DNA of 64,000 nt from Bryobacteraceae bacterium (GCA_023384675.1 JAHDVK010000021.1:1-64000); one strand, 5' to 3'; positions 49,728 to 58,440 are shown, numbered from the stretch's first letter. The notes: generated by a model not told the origin, from the sequence alone. Numbers and translations: made by a program.

Positions 49728-51073
49728 CGGGCCACCATCGAGGCGACGGCGGCGCGGGCGTTGGCGTAGGCGGCGCGGAGTTCGGCTTCGGAGGCGGGAT
49801 TCAGCAGGCGGGCTTCGGTGCGGGGATCGAGCGGAGCGGGTTGGGTGACGGGCTGTTCGAGCCAGAGCGCGAGTCCTTCCTGAAACCAGCGCGGCAGACG
49901 GACGCCGGGCGCGGGGGCGAGCGCAAGATGGAGCATTTCATGGAGCAGCACCGCGGCGAGGCGGTTCTCCGCAGCGAGGCGCGCGGGGGGTTGCAGGCGG
50001 ATGACGTTGCCGCGGGTGGAGGCGGCGATGAAACCTGCATCGCCGCTGGCGTCGCGGAAGGCGGCGACAGTGGGATAGACGCGGACGACGGGGCGGGCGG
50101 AGATGCGGCGGCCGGTGAGGCGTTCGGCTTCGCGGAGGGCGCGTCCGGCTAGGGCCGGGACTTCATTTTCGGCGGCGGCGCCGGAGCCGTAAACGTCAAC
50201 CGATTCAGTGTGCAGAGGGCGCCAGGGGACGGGATGGCGGACGTGCGTGCCCGGGAAGTAGGCTTCGAGGATTTGCGGGTAGGTGTGGCCCGCTTTGCCG
50301 CGTTCCTCGGCACCGGTCTGGCAGAGGCCTACGCCGTGGCCCGCGCCCCAGCCTTCGATGAGGACGCCGGCTCCTTCGACGCGTAAGTCATAGAGGCGGC
50401 TGCGGATATGGTCCCAGCCGAGGGCGCGGCCGGCTTGCAGGTGGAAGATTTCGGCGTCGATGGGGCCCCGATTCGAGCGCAGCGTGGCGGCGCGGCCGGA
50501 GGCGGTGCGGCGGGCGATGGCGAGCGAGGTGAGGCTGGGGAAGCCGAGGGCGCGGGCGAGTTGATCCAAGGTAAGGCGGGCGCGCCAGGGCTGGCGGCCT
50601 GCGGAGAGGCAGTAGGTGTCTTCGCCGCCCTGGAGCCACGGGCGGGCGGCCGCGGGCCAGACGGCGCCGGCGGCTTCGCGGCGGCCTCCGCAATGGCGGC
50701 TGTGAAAGACTTCGGCGGGGCGGCCGCCGGCTTCGAGGACGAGGCCTTCGGTATCGGCGGCGATCTGGCGGAGGCGGGCTGGGACGTTTTGAATCAACAA
50801 CTTCTGGCAGTGGGTGGTTTCGCAGAAGTCGAAGCCTTCGGCGCGGTGGCGGCCTGCGTTCACGCGGGCGTAGGTGCGGATGGTGATGGCCATGGCCTTA
50901 AGGGCTTCGGCGGAGGTGAAACCGCCCGCTTCGCCCGCGAGGGCGGCGGCGACGTAGTCTTCGCGGTGGAGGACGAGGGGTTCGGGCGAGGAGGCGGTTT
51001 TGACGCGGTAGAAGGGTGAATTTTGCGCCAAAATTGCGCCCAAAAGCGTGAAAAAGAGCGTCAGGAAGCGCAT
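49667..51073 (-). CDS. SpoIID/LytB-domain protein fused to a zinc-metalloprotease-like domain
   Basis: SpoIID is a lytic transglycosylase acting on peptidoglycan. The 468-residue protein has a signal peptide (MRFLTLFFTLLGAILA) and a SpoIID domain (about 30-290). That domain contains LHREDYVAAALAGEAGGFTSAEALKAMAITIRTYA and EGWGAGHGVGLCQTGAEERGKAG. A C-terminal domain carries LLHEMLHLALAP followed by WFQEGLALWLE, the HExxH...E gluzincin pattern. The catalytic-type SpoIID Glu in AGEAGG is kept. It overlaps the upstream transpeptidase-domain gene by 13 bp, consistent with joint cell-wall work. Confidence 0.85.
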   Translation of the reverse strand: MRFLTLFFTLLGAILAQNSPFYRVKTASSPEPLVLHREDYVAAALAGEAGGFTSAEALKAMAITIRTYARVNAGRHRAEGFDFCETTHCQKLLIQNVPARLRQIAADTEGLVLEAGGRPAEVFHSRHCGGRREAAGAVWPAAARPWLQGGEDTYCLSAGRQPWRARLTLDQLARALGFPSLTSLAIARRTASGRAATLRSNRGPIDAEIFHLQAGRALGWDHIRSRLYDLRVEGAGVLIEGWGAGHGVGLCQTGAEERGKAGHTYPQILEAYFPGTHVRHPVPWRPLHTESVDVYGSGAAAENEVPALAGRALREAERLTGRRISARPVVRVYPTVAAFRDASGDAGFIAASTRGNVIRLQPPARLAAENRLAAVLLHEMLHLALAPAPGVRLPRWFQEGLALWLEQPVTQPAPLDPRTEARLLNPASEAELRAAYANARAAVASMVARYGRSAVLGWPATGMPREAP

Positions 51074-51762
51074 TTTTCAAAGATTTTCGCGGCGAGCGGA
51101 GCGGCATCGGCGCCGCCTGCGCCGCCGGGCAGAGCGACTACAAGGAGCATCCGCCGGTCGAAGCCTGCGAACCAGGAAGCTTCGCGAGAGGTGCCGGTTT
51201 TGCCGCCCAGCGCGGGCCGCGCGGCGTGGGCGGTGCCTTCGGCGACGGCGAGGGCAAGGCCCGCGCGGATGGGTTCGGTGGCGCTGTGGAGCAAGCGCAG
51301 GTAGGCGCGGGCGAGCCAGGCGGGGGTGACGCGGATGCCGCGCGCGCCGAGGGCGAGGAGTTGGAGGTCTTCGGGGGTGGCGGGCGCGGAGAATTCGGCG
51401 CCGGCGAGGGCGGCGGTCAGTTTGCGGGGGTCGAGCAGGGCGGCGCGCTGGGCGAACCAGGAGTTACAGCTCAGGGCGAGGGCTTCGGCGGCGTTGAGCG
51501 GAGCGGTCTGGGGCGTGTGGGTGCAATCGAGGCGGACGCCATTGATGAGAAGGCGGCGGGCGCAAGGGAGAGCGGCATCGAGGGGATCAAGGGTGGCGAG
51601 GACCAGGGGTTTCAGAACGGAGCCGGGGGCGGCGGCCCAGGATTTGACGAGGTCGGGGCGCCAGTGGGCGAGGGGTTTGCCGGTGGCGAGGTCGAGGGCG
51701 GTGGCGCAGCCGGGGAGGCCGCGGAAGGCGGCGCGGAGGGCGGCTTCGGCGCGGGCGTTCAT
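51061..51762 (-). CDS. Minimal penicillin-binding transpeptidase-domain protein
   Basis: The 233-residue protein contains all three penicillin-binding motifs. They are the active-site S-x-x-K in APGSVLKPLV, S-C-N in LALSCNSWF and K-T-G in GGKTGTS. It lacks the glycosyltransferase or dimerisation domains, membrane anchor and signal peptide that normally accompany them. It is about half the usual domain length and may be a reduced D,D-transpeptidase or a decayed one. The lack of an export signal is the main doubt about function. It lies between a thioesterase gene and the SpoIID gene with start/stop overlaps on both sides. Confidence 0.75.
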   Translation of the reverse strand: MNARAEAALRAAFRGLPGCATALDLATGKPLAHWRPDLVKSWAAAPGSVLKPLVLATLDPLDAALPCARRLLINGVRLDCTHTPQTAPLNAAEALALSCNSWFAQRAALLDPRKLTAALAGAEFSAPATPEDLQLLALGARGIRVTPAWLARAYLRLLHSATEPIRAGLALAVAEGTAHAARPALGGKTGTSREASWFAGFDRRMLLVVALPGGAGGADAAPLAAKIFEKCAS

Positions 51763-52193
51763 GGCGCCAGTCCAAAAAGGGAGAAGTATTTGGGAGGTAT
51801 TTTGACCGGGCGTCCGTTGAAGTCGATCATGATGTGGCGTGTTTCGCCGGTGGCGAAGACCTCGCCGGTGAGTTCGTGGCGGATTTCGTAGGCGAAGGTG
51901 ACCATGCGGGGGTGGGCGTGGGCGACCCAGGCTTTGGCGACGATCTCGTCGTCGTAGCGCGCGGGGGCGCGGTAGCGGCAGCTGACTTCGGCGACGGCGA
52001 GGCGGAGCTGGTCGTCGCGTTCGATGTCGCGGTAGCGGAAGCCGCGGACGCGGCAGAGCTCGGTGCGGGCCATTTCCATCCAGACGAGATAGTTGGCGTG
52101 GTAGACAACGCCCATCTGATCGGTTTCGGCGTAGCGGACGCGGGTGCGGATTTCGGCGAAACCGGGCGCGGAGGTTGTGGACTCAGGGGACAT
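51759..52193 (-). CDS. Acyl-CoA thioesterase, YbgC/4-hydroxybenzoyl-CoA type
   Basis: Hotdog-fold thioesterases of this group hydrolyse short acyl-CoA or acyl-ACP; YbgC works with the Tol-Pal system. The 144-residue protein has the catalytic signature YAETDQMGVVYHANYLVWMEMAR (about 21-43), with the essential Asp. RTELCRVRGFRY and FAYEIRHELTGEVFATGETRHIMID follow. The frame is open upstream, but the ATG at 52193 fits the family length. Its stop overlaps the transpeptidase-domain gene start. No tol genes are next to it. Confidence 0.85.
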   Translation of the reverse strand: MSPESTTSAPGFAEIRTRVRYAETDQMGVVYHANYLVWMEMARTELCRVRGFRYRDIERDDQLRLAVAEVSCRYRAPARYDDEIVAKAWVAHAHPRMVTFAYEIRHELTGEVFATGETRHIMIDFNGRPVKIPPKYFSLFGLAP

Positions 52194-52251
52194 GGTCAAG
52201 AACACATTGTGACAAAGGGAACCGGGGGGCGGCGGGGACGCGTCTGTTAGC

Positions 52252-52980
52252 ATGGCGGTTAGCGTGAAGATACGAGTCTTGTTTTTTGGCCAGTTGAAGG
52301 ATGTGACGGGCGCGGCGGAGCGGGTGCTGGAGGCGCCGGAGGGCGCGACGGCGGCGTCGGTTTTCGAGCAGTTGGCGGCGGAGCATCCGCGGCTGGCGGC
52401 GCTGCGGGCGAGCATCCTGATCGCGGTGAACGAGGAGTTTGCGAAAGGCGAAAGGGCGCTGCGCGAGGGCGACGAAGTGGCGTTTCTGCCGCCGGTGAGC
52501 GGGGGCGCGGGTGGGTGGGTGCGGTCCGTGGAGGATGAGGAGGGGCATTTTTTCGCATTGACGCGGGAGCGGATCGATTCGGCGGCGCTGGCGGCGCGGC
52601 TGGTGCGCGATTCCGACGGCGCGGTGGTGACATTCGAGGGCGTGGTGCGGAACGAGAGCGGCGGGCGGCCGACGAAGTTCCTCGATTACGAGGGTTACGA
52701 GCCGATGGCGTTGAAGGTGATGGAGGAGATCGGGCGCGAGATGGCGGCGCGGCATGGGATAGGACGGATCGCGATTGTTCACCGGCTTGGGCGGATGGAG
52801 ATTGGCGAAGCGAGCGTGAGCGTGGTGGCGACGTCGCCACACCGGGCGGCGGCGTTCGATGCGGTGCGCGAGGCGATGGATTTCTTGAAGACGCGAGTGC
52901 CGATCTGGAAGAAGGAGCATTTCGTGGATGGCGAGGTGTGGGTGGAGGGCGCATGGGACGCATCGCTGCCGCGACCGTAG
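52252..52980 (+). CDS. moaX: MoaD-MoaE fusion, molybdopterin synthase
   Basis: Molybdopterin synthase inserts sulfur into precursor Z. Its small subunit MoaD carries a C-terminal Gly-Gly thiocarboxylate and the large subunit MoaE is catalytic. Here one 242-residue chain holds both. Residues 1-85 are MoaD, ending FLPPVSG84G85. Residues from about 97 are MoaE, with TFEGVVRNESGG, the Lys pair KTRVPIWKKE and the typical end EVWVEGAW. The diglycine is internal, so activation needs cleavage after it, as reported for MoaX of Mycobacterium tuberculosis. No other molybdenum-cofactor gene is nearby. The VWA gene starts 28 bp before its stop. Confidence 0.9.
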   Translation: MAVSVKIRVLFFGQLKDVTGAAERVLEAPEGATAASVFEQLAAEHPRLAALRASILIAVNEEFAKGERALREGDEVAFLPPVSGGAGGWVRSVEDEEGHFFALTRERIDSAALAARLVRDSDGAVVTFEGVVRNESGGRPTKFLDYEGYEPMALKVMEEIGREMAARHGIGRIAIVHRLGRMEIGEASVSVVATSPHRAAAFDAVREAMDFLKTRVPIWKKEHFVDGEVWVEGAWDASLPRP

Positions 52981-53906
52981 CGCTGGCGCTGCTGGCGCCT
53001 GGAGTGGGTGCGCAGCAGGAGCAGGAGCCGGAGCCGACTTTTAGGGTTGATGTGCGGCTGGTGCGGATGCTGGCGACGGTCAAGAATCCGATGGGGGCAC
53101 TAGTGGGCGGGCTCGAGAAGAGCGAATTTCGGGTCTATGACAACGGCGTCAGGCAGGAGATCGCGATTTTCGAGCGGAGAACGGAACAGCCGCTGAGCAT
53201 CGCGGTGCTGGTGGATACGAGCTTTTCGACGGTGCGCGAGCGGCGTTACGAACTGGATAGCATTCAGCGGTTTCTGCGGGCGCTGCTGCGGGAGGGCAAC
53301 GAGGAGGATCAGGCGGCGCTGTACAGCTTCAGCACCAGTGTCACGCTGCAGACGAATTATACGAGGGATTTGCGGAAGCTGGAGCGGGGGTTGAAGTCGT
53401 TGAAGAGCGAAGGCGCGACGGCGGTGTTCGATTCGATTTATCTCGCGGCGGAGGAGATGAAGCGGCGCGAGGGACGGCACGTGGTGCTGGTGGTGAGCGA
53501 CGGGGCGGACACGGCGAGCCGGGTGAAGTTCGAGGAAGCGCTGGAGGCGCTGCACGACGTGGACGCGGTGCTGTACTCGGTGCTGGTGACGCCGGTGCGC
53601 GGCTCGGCGGGGCGGAATCTGCGCGGGGAGAACGCGCTGGCGACGTTCGCGCAGTGGACCGGGGGAAAGATGTTTACGCCGGCTTTGGGGGCGGGCATCG
53701 ACGAAGCATTCAGCGAGATTTTGCGGGATTTGAGGACGCAGTATTTGCTCGGGTTTTATTCACGGGGGGTGCCGCCGTCGAAGGAGCGGTTTCACCGGGT
53801 GCGGCTGGAGGTGGACCGCGAGGGACACAGCGTTTCGGCGCGGAACGGATATTTTTCGGACGATGTGATGGAGACCCCGGCGGCAGGGCCGCAGCGGAAG
53901 CCCTGA
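52953..53906 (+). CDS. Exported VWA-domain protein of the acidobacterial VWFA-related type
   Basis: The 317-residue protein has a signal peptide (MGRIAAATVALALLAPGVGA). A short beta N-region (FRVDVRLVRMLATVKNPMGALVGGLEKSEFRVYDNG) is typical of the VWFA-related acidobacterial family. Next comes a von Willebrand A domain with the metal site D-T-S-F-S (about 90-94) and SDGADT. It ends with LRTQYLLGFYSRGVPP and HRVRLEVDREG. GGAGG lies 5 nt before the ATG at 52953, inside the end of the moaX gene. The family is expanded in Acidobacteria; its role is unknown, probably protein-protein contact outside the inner membrane. Confidence 0.85.
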   Translation: MGRIAAATVALALLAPGVGAQQEQEPEPTFRVDVRLVRMLATVKNPMGALVGGLEKSEFRVYDNGVRQEIAIFERRTEQPLSIAVLVDTSFSTVRERRYELDSIQRFLRALLREGNEEDQAALYSFSTSVTLQTNYTRDLRKLERGLKSLKSEGATAVFDSIYLAAEEMKRREGRHVVLVVSDGADTASRVKFEEALEALHDVDAVLYSVLVTPVRGSAGRNLRGENALATFAQWTGGKMFTPALGAGIDEAFSEILRDLRTQYLLGFYSRGVPPSKERFHRVRLEVDREGHSVSARNGYFSDDVMETPAAGPQRKP

Positions 53907-53917
53907 TACACTGAGGA

Positions 53918-54166
53918 ATGAACGAGGAGCGATCCGGATTGCCAAAATCGAAAGCCCCCGCGCAAACATTCGAGGAAGTGGCGTATCTGCGCCGATTAAC
54001 CGAGAACGGCCTGCCGGTGTGCGTGAAGCTCGAAGATGGAGAAGAGCACCGCGGCGTGATTGAATTCTGGGACGCCGGCTTTATCCGGCTGAATCGCGAC
54101 GACGGCGCGAAGCTGTTTATCTACAAGCACGACATCCGCTACCTCTACGAACTGGACGAGGACTGA
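53918..54166 (+). CDS. Hfq-like Sm-fold RNA-binding protein
   Basis: Hfq rings help small RNAs pair with mRNAs. The 82-residue protein has an Sm1-like strand pair (LPVCVKLEDGEEHRGVIEFWDAGFIRLN) and an Sm2 segment LFIYKHDIRYLYE. The latter retains the Y-K-H motif of the proximal RNA-binding face of Hfq. An N-terminal Q (AQTFEEVAYLRRL) sits where Hfq has its helical Q. The acidic C-terminus is short. Sequence is diverged from Proteobacterial Hfq (YKHDI instead of YKHAI), so I call it Hfq-like. It starts 11 bp after the VWA gene. Confidence 0.75.
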   Translation: MNEERSGLPKSKAPAQTFEEVAYLRRLTENGLPVCVKLEDGEEHRGVIEFWDAGFIRLNRDDGAKLFIYKHDIRYLYELDED

Positions 54167-54195
54167 AGCCGCGGCGGCGGCCCCCAATCATCCCT

Positions 54196-55017
54196 ATGGC
54201 TGAATACCTGGAAACCGCGGTTGAGATTGCGCGCGAGGCGGGTTCGCTGCTTTCGCATTTTTATGAAAGGCGCATCGGTTTTGAATTGAAAGGCGCGTTC
54301 GACCTGGTGACGGAAGCGGACCGGCAGAGCGAAGCGCTGGTGGTGGAGCGGTTGCGGAGCCATTTTCCTTCGCACGCGGTGCTGGGCGAGGAGGGCGGGT
54401 TGAGGGAGGCCACCTCGGAGTTCCGCTGGTATGTGGATCCGCTGGACGGGACGACGAACTTCGCGCACGGGTTTCCGATGTTCAACGTGACACTGGCGCT
54501 GGAACGGGCCGGGGAGATGATTTGCGGGGTGGTGTACGACCCGCTGCGGCAGGAGATGTTCGCGGCGGAGCGGGGCGGGGGGGCGTTTCTGAACGGGCGG
54601 CGGATCCGGGTGTCGAAGGTGGCGACCATCGACGACGCGCTGCTGGCGACAGGTTTTCCGTCGCGCAAGCGGCATGAGAACATCAACGTGCATTTCTTCC
54701 ACCAGGCGGCGATGGTGACGCACGGGGTGAGGCGCGCGGGGGCGGCGGCGACGGATCTGGCGTATGTGGCGTGCGGGCGGCTGGATGGGTTTTGGGAGTT
54801 TGGCTTGAACCCGTGGGACATGGCGGCAGGGCTGTTGCTGGTGGATGAGGCGGGCGGGCGGACGTCGGATATGAAGGGCGGGGCGGCTTCGGTTCAGGGG
54901 GAGCACGTGGCGGTGAGCAACGGAGCGATCCACGCCGGGCTGCTGGAGTTGTTCGCGGAAGTGTTCGCGGGACGGTACCGGTATCCGATGCCGCCGGTGA
55001 TTCCGGCGGCGAATTAG
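54196..55017 (+). CDS. suhB: Inositol monophosphatase-family phosphatase
   Basis: The 273-residue protein hydrolyses phosphate from inositol-1-phosphate or similar sugars with Mg2+. Motif A is at about 64-70 and 81-88 (LGEEGG and WYVDPLDGTTNFAHG). Motif B is FGLNPWDMAAGLLLVDEAGG at about 205-224. All metal ligands (Glu in GEE, Asp-x-Leu-Asp in DPLDG, Asp in PWD) are present. The ATG fits the family N-terminus. It follows the Hfq-like gene by 29 bp. In some bacteria SuhB also joins rRNA antitermination; that cannot be judged here. Confidence 0.9.
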   Translation: MAEYLETAVEIAREAGSLLSHFYERRIGFELKGAFDLVTEADRQSEALVVERLRSHFPSHAVLGEEGGLREATSEFRWYVDPLDGTTNFAHGFPMFNVTLALERAGEMICGVVYDPLRQEMFAAERGGGAFLNGRRIRVSKVATIDDALLATGFPSRKRHENINVHFFHQAAMVTHGVRRAGAAATDLAYVACGRLDGFWEFGLNPWDMAAGLLLVDEAGGRTSDMKGGAASVQGEHVAVSNGAIHAGLLELFAEVFAGRYRYPMPPVIPAAN

Positions 55018-55048
55018 CGGCCGGGCGAGAAAAAGCGTTACTTTACTT

Positions 55049-55064
55049 CACCTTACCGAAGGTG
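55049..55064 (+). other. Short perfect hairpin before the nucleoside-salvage operon
   Basis: CACCTT-ACCG-AAGGTG forms a 6-bp stem with a 4-nt loop 20 bp before the pdp start. It could be an operator or a leader hairpin; there is no T run for termination. Confidence 0.35.
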
Positions 55065-55083
55065 CTACGCTGGCAAATTGACC

Positions 55084-56388
55084 ATGCGTACCGTCGATCT
55101 TATCACCCGCAAGCGGAACGGCGAAGAGCTTCTGCCGGAAGAAGTCACCTGGCTGGTGGAGAGCTACACCCGCGGCGACATCCCCGACTACCAGATGTCC
55201 GCTTTTCTGATGGCCGTTTATTTCGAGAACATGTCGGACCGCGAGGTGGAGGCGATGACCGCCGCCATGCTTGCATCGGGTGGAAAACTCGATCTATCGG
55301 ACGTGCCGGGGCCGCGGGTGGACAAGCACTCGACGGGCGGCGTGGGCGACAAGACGAGCCTGATCGCGGCTCCGCTGGCGGCGGCGGCGGGCGTGGTGGT
55401 GCCGATGGTGGCGGGCCGGGCGCTGGGACACACAGGCGGAACGCTGGACAAGCTGGAAGCGATTCCGGGTTTCAACACGAAGCTGACGATCGACCAGTTC
55501 AAGGAGCAGTTGCGCACAACCGGGATCGCGATCATGGGCCAGACCGAAGAGGTGGCGCCGGCGGACGGGAAGTTGTACTCGCTGCGCGACGCGACGGGCA
55601 CGGTGGAATCGACGGCGCTAATCGCGGCATCGATCATGTCGAAGAAGCTGGCGAGTTCGCTGGACGGGCTGGTGCTGGACGTGAAAGTGGGCGCGGGCGC
55701 GTTCATGAAGCGGCAGGTGGAGGCGCGGCGGCTGGCGCAATTGATGACGGCGATCGCGCGGCGGAACGACCTGCGGGCGCAGGCGCTGCTGACGGACATG
55801 AACCAGCCGCTGGGCTTCGCGATCGGCAACGCGCTGGAAGTGATGGAAGTGTCGCAGACGCTGCTGAACGCGGGTCCGCCGGATCTGACGCGGCTGTCGC
55901 TGGAACTGGCGGCTCGGATGATTTTCCTGGCGAAGCTGACGGAGACCCTGGAGGACGCGCGCGAAGTGGCGCAGGCGCGGCTGCTGGATGGTTCGGGCTT
56001 CAAGAAGCTGCGGGACGTGATCGCGGCGCAGGGCGGCGATCCAATGGTGCTGGACCGCTTCGACATGCTGCCGAATGCGACGGGCGCGATGGAGATCACG
56101 GCTCCGCGAGCGGGCTATGTTTCGGCGATCGACGCGGAGGAGATCGGGCTGGCGTCGTCGATGATCGGCGCGGGCCGCGACACGAAGGAAGACACGATCG
56201 ATCCGGCGGTGGGCGTGATTTTGCAGGTGAAAGCGGGCGAGAGGGTGGACGAGGGTGGCGTGCTGTGCCGCATCTATTACACCAAGGAAGACCGGCTGGA
56301 GGAAGCGGCAGAGCGCGTGGAAGACGCCTTCCGGCTGTCGTCGAATCCGCCGGAGCCGCGCGAACTGATCCTCGAAGTGGTCAGCTAG
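55084..56388 (+). CDS. pdp: Thymidine/pyrimidine-nucleoside phosphorylase
   Basis: The enzyme splits pyrimidine nucleosides with phosphate into base and (deoxy)ribose-1-phosphate. The 434-residue protein has the family signature GRALGHTGGTLDKLEAIPGF (about 117-136), the phosphate/base-binding VDKHSTGGVGDKTSLI (about 78-93) and SGRxL-like SIMSKKLASSLDGLVLDVKVGAGAF. The ATG at 55084 is used; a TTG two codons earlier is possible. It opens a salvage operon with nupC, a purine nucleoside phosphorylase and cytidine deaminase. I cannot tell thymidine-specific (deoA) from broad pyrimidine (pdp) enzymes here. Confidence 0.92.
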   Translation: MRTVDLITRKRNGEELLPEEVTWLVESYTRGDIPDYQMSAFLMAVYFENMSDREVEAMTAAMLASGGKLDLSDVPGPRVDKHSTGGVGDKTSLIAAPLAAAAGVVVPMVAGRALGHTGGTLDKLEAIPGFNTKLTIDQFKEQLRTTGIAIMGQTEEVAPADGKLYSLRDATGTVESTALIAASIMSKKLASSLDGLVLDVKVGAGAFMKRQVEARRLAQLMTAIARRNDLRAQALLTDMNQPLGFAIGNALEVMEVSQTLLNAGPPDLTRLSLELAARMIFLAKLTETLEDAREVAQARLLDGSGFKKLRDVIAAQGGDPMVLDRFDMLPNATGAMEITAPRAGYVSAIDAEEIGLASSMIGAGRDTKEDTIDPAVGVILQVKAGERVDEGGVLCRIYYTKEDRLEEAAERVEDAFRLSSNPPEPRELILEVVS

Positions 56389-56413
56389 CGCTCGCGAAAG
56401 GAGCCAGCGCGGC

Positions 56414-57637
56414 ATGGAGCGCTTCACGGGCCTGCTTGGTCTGGTAGTGATTCTGGGCGGCTGCTATCTTGCGTCGAAGGACCGGCGCGCGATCCGTCCG
56501 CAACTGCTGCTTTGGGGGCTGGGGCTGCAGTTTGCGTTCGCATTCGTTGTATTGAAGACGGGCTTCGGGCGGGTGTTTGAAGCGGCCACGGTGGCGGTGA
56601 ACGCGCTGCTGCATTACGTCGAGGAAGGCTCCAAGTTTGTCTTCGGACCGTTGGGGGCGAAGGACGGGCCGTTCGGCGTGGTGTTCGCCTTTCAGGTGCT
56701 GCCGATCGTCATTTTCATCGCGTCGCTGTTCGCGATTCTCTATTACTTCGGCGTGATGCAGGTGGTGATCCGGGCGATGGCGCGGGTGATGCAGCGGGTG
56801 ATGGGGGCGTCGGGGGCGGAGTCGACGAACGTGGCGGCGTCGATCTTCATGGGGCAGACGGAAGCGCCGCTGACGATCCGGCCGTTTCTGCCGCGGCTCA
56901 CCGAGAGCGAGTTGTTCACGATCATGGTGTGCGGCATGGCGCATGTTTCGGGCGCGGTGATGGCGGCGTACGTGAAGATCGCGGGGGTGGACATCAAGCA
57001 CCTGCTGACGGCGGTGATCATGACGGCGCCCGCCACGCTGCTGCTGGCGAAGATGCTGGTGCCAGAAACGGGGAAACCGGAGACGGCGGGCAGCGTGAAT
57101 GTGGAAGTGGAGAAGCCGGGCGTGAACGTGATCGACGCGGCGGCGCGCGGGGCGGGCGAGGGTCTGCAACTGGCGCTGAACATCGCGGGGATGCTGATTG
57201 CGTTTCTGGCATTGATCGCGCTGGTGAACGGGACGTTTGCGTGGGTGCACGGGCTGCCGGGGATGGCGTGGTTTCCGGAGTCGATGCAGAAGCTGTTCGG
57301 GATTGTGTTCGCGCCGGCGGCGTGGCTGCTGGGAGTGAGTTGGAAGGATGCGGCGACAGTCGGCGACATGCTGGGGACGCGGATGGTGCTGAACGAATTC
57401 ATCGCGTTTCTGCGGCTGGGCGAATTGCGGGAGACGCTGGACCCGCGCAGTTTCGTGATCGCGACGTTTGCGCTGTGCGGGTTTGCGAATTTCTCGTCGA
57501 TCGCGATTCAGATTGGCGGGATTGGAGCGCTGGCGCCGGGGCGGAAGTCGGATCTGGCACGGCTGGGCATCCGGGCAATGCTGGCCGGGACGCTGGCGAA
57601 TTTCATGTCGGCGTGTATCGCGGGGGTGTTGCTGTGA
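56414..57637 (+). CDS. nupC: Concentrative nucleoside transporter, NupC/CNT family
   Basis: The 407-residue inner-membrane protein imports nucleosides with H+ or Na+. It has CNT signatures FMGQTEAPLTIRPFL (about 140-154, substrate and ion site), the hairpin MVCGMAHVSGAVMAAY, LGTRMVLNEFIAFLRL and FALCGFANFSSIAIQIGGIG. About eight to nine helices are predicted. AAAGGAG lies upstream with a long spacer. It lies 25 bp after pdp and overlaps the next gene by one base (TGATG), so import and cleavage of nucleosides are made together. Confidence 0.93.
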   Translation: MERFTGLLGLVVILGGCYLASKDRRAIRPQLLLWGLGLQFAFAFVVLKTGFGRVFEAATVAVNALLHYVEEGSKFVFGPLGAKDGPFGVVFAFQVLPIVIFIASLFAILYYFGVMQVVIRAMARVMQRVMGASGAESTNVAASIFMGQTEAPLTIRPFLPRLTESELFTIMVCGMAHVSGAVMAAYVKIAGVDIKHLLTAVIMTAPATLLLAKMLVPETGKPETAGSVNVEVEKPGVNVIDAAARGAGEGLQLALNIAGMLIAFLALIALVNGTFAWVHGLPGMAWFPESMQKLFGIVFAPAAWLLGVSWKDAATVGDMLGTRMVLNEFIAFLRLGELRETLDPRSFVIATFALCGFANFSSIAIQIGGIGALAPGRKSDLARLGIRAMLAGTLANFMSACIAGVLL

Positions 57638-58440
57638 TGGAGCGCGCGGTGGAATATCTGCGCGGCGTGATGGCGGACTGGCCCGCGACGGCGGTGGTGC
57701 TGGGGTCGGCGCAGAGCGCGTTTGTGGACGAAGTGCGCGGCGCGCGGCGCATTCCTTACCGCGAGATTCCAGGTTGGCCCACGCCTTCCGTGGAAGGGCA
57801 CGCGGGCGAACTGGTGGTGGGCGAGGCGGGTGGCGCGCGCGTGGCGGTGCTGGCCGGGCGCGTGCATTTGTACGAAGGGCGCACGCCGCAGGAGGCGGTG
57901 TTCGGCGTGCGGGTGCTGGCGCGGCTGGGGCTGAAGAATCTGATTCTGACGAACGCGGCGGGGGGCATCAATCCGGCGTACCGGCGGGGGCTGCTGGTGC
58001 TGATCACGGATCACATCAATCTGCAGGGTTTGAACCCGCTGGCGGGCGAGAACGATGAGACGCTGGGGCCGCGGTTTCCGGACATGTCGCGGGCGTATGC
58101 GCCGGAGTTGCGCGAACTGGCGGCGCGCGAGGCGCGGGCGCTGGGGATTGAGCTGGGCGAGGGCGTGTACGCGGGTCTGCTGGGACCGAGCTTTGAGACG
58201 CCCGCGGAGATCCGGTATCTGCGGACGATTGGCGCGGACCTGGCGGGCATGTCGACGGTAGCCGAATGCATCGCGGCGCACCACGCTGGTGTGCGCGTGC
58301 TGGGGATTTCGACGGTGACGAACATGGCCGCGGGCATGCAGGCGGAGTTGAGCCACACGGAAGTGCTGGAGACGGGGCGAGCGGCGGCGGGCGATCTGGC
58401 GCGCCTGTTGACGGCGTTGCTGCCTAAACTGGAATTGTGA
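57637..58440 (+). CDS. punA: Purine-nucleoside phosphorylase, trimeric type
   Basis: The enzyme cleaves inosine and guanosine with phosphate. The 267-residue protein has GRVHLYEG (about 74-81), LILTNAAGGINP, GLLGPSFETPAEIRYL, LAGMSTVAECIAA and SHTEVLE, all family marks. The N-terminal phosphate loop, usually GSGLG, reads G-S-A-Q-S (23-27). The Ser is kept but the glycines are lost, so phosphate binding could be altered. It is coupled to nupC and overlaps the cytidine deaminase start by 4 bp. Confidence 0.9.
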   Translation: MERAVEYLRGVMADWPATAVVLGSAQSAFVDEVRGARRIPYREIPGWPTPSVEGHAGELVVGEAGGARVAVLAGRVHLYEGRTPQEAVFGVRVLARLGLKNLILTNAAGGINPAYRRGLLVLITDHINLQGLNPLAGENDETLGPRFPDMSRAYAPELRELAAREARALGIELGEGVYAGLLGPSFETPAEIRYLRTIGADLAGMSTVAECIAAHHAGVRVLGISTVTNMAAGMQAELSHTEVLETGRAAAGDLARLLTALLPKLEL

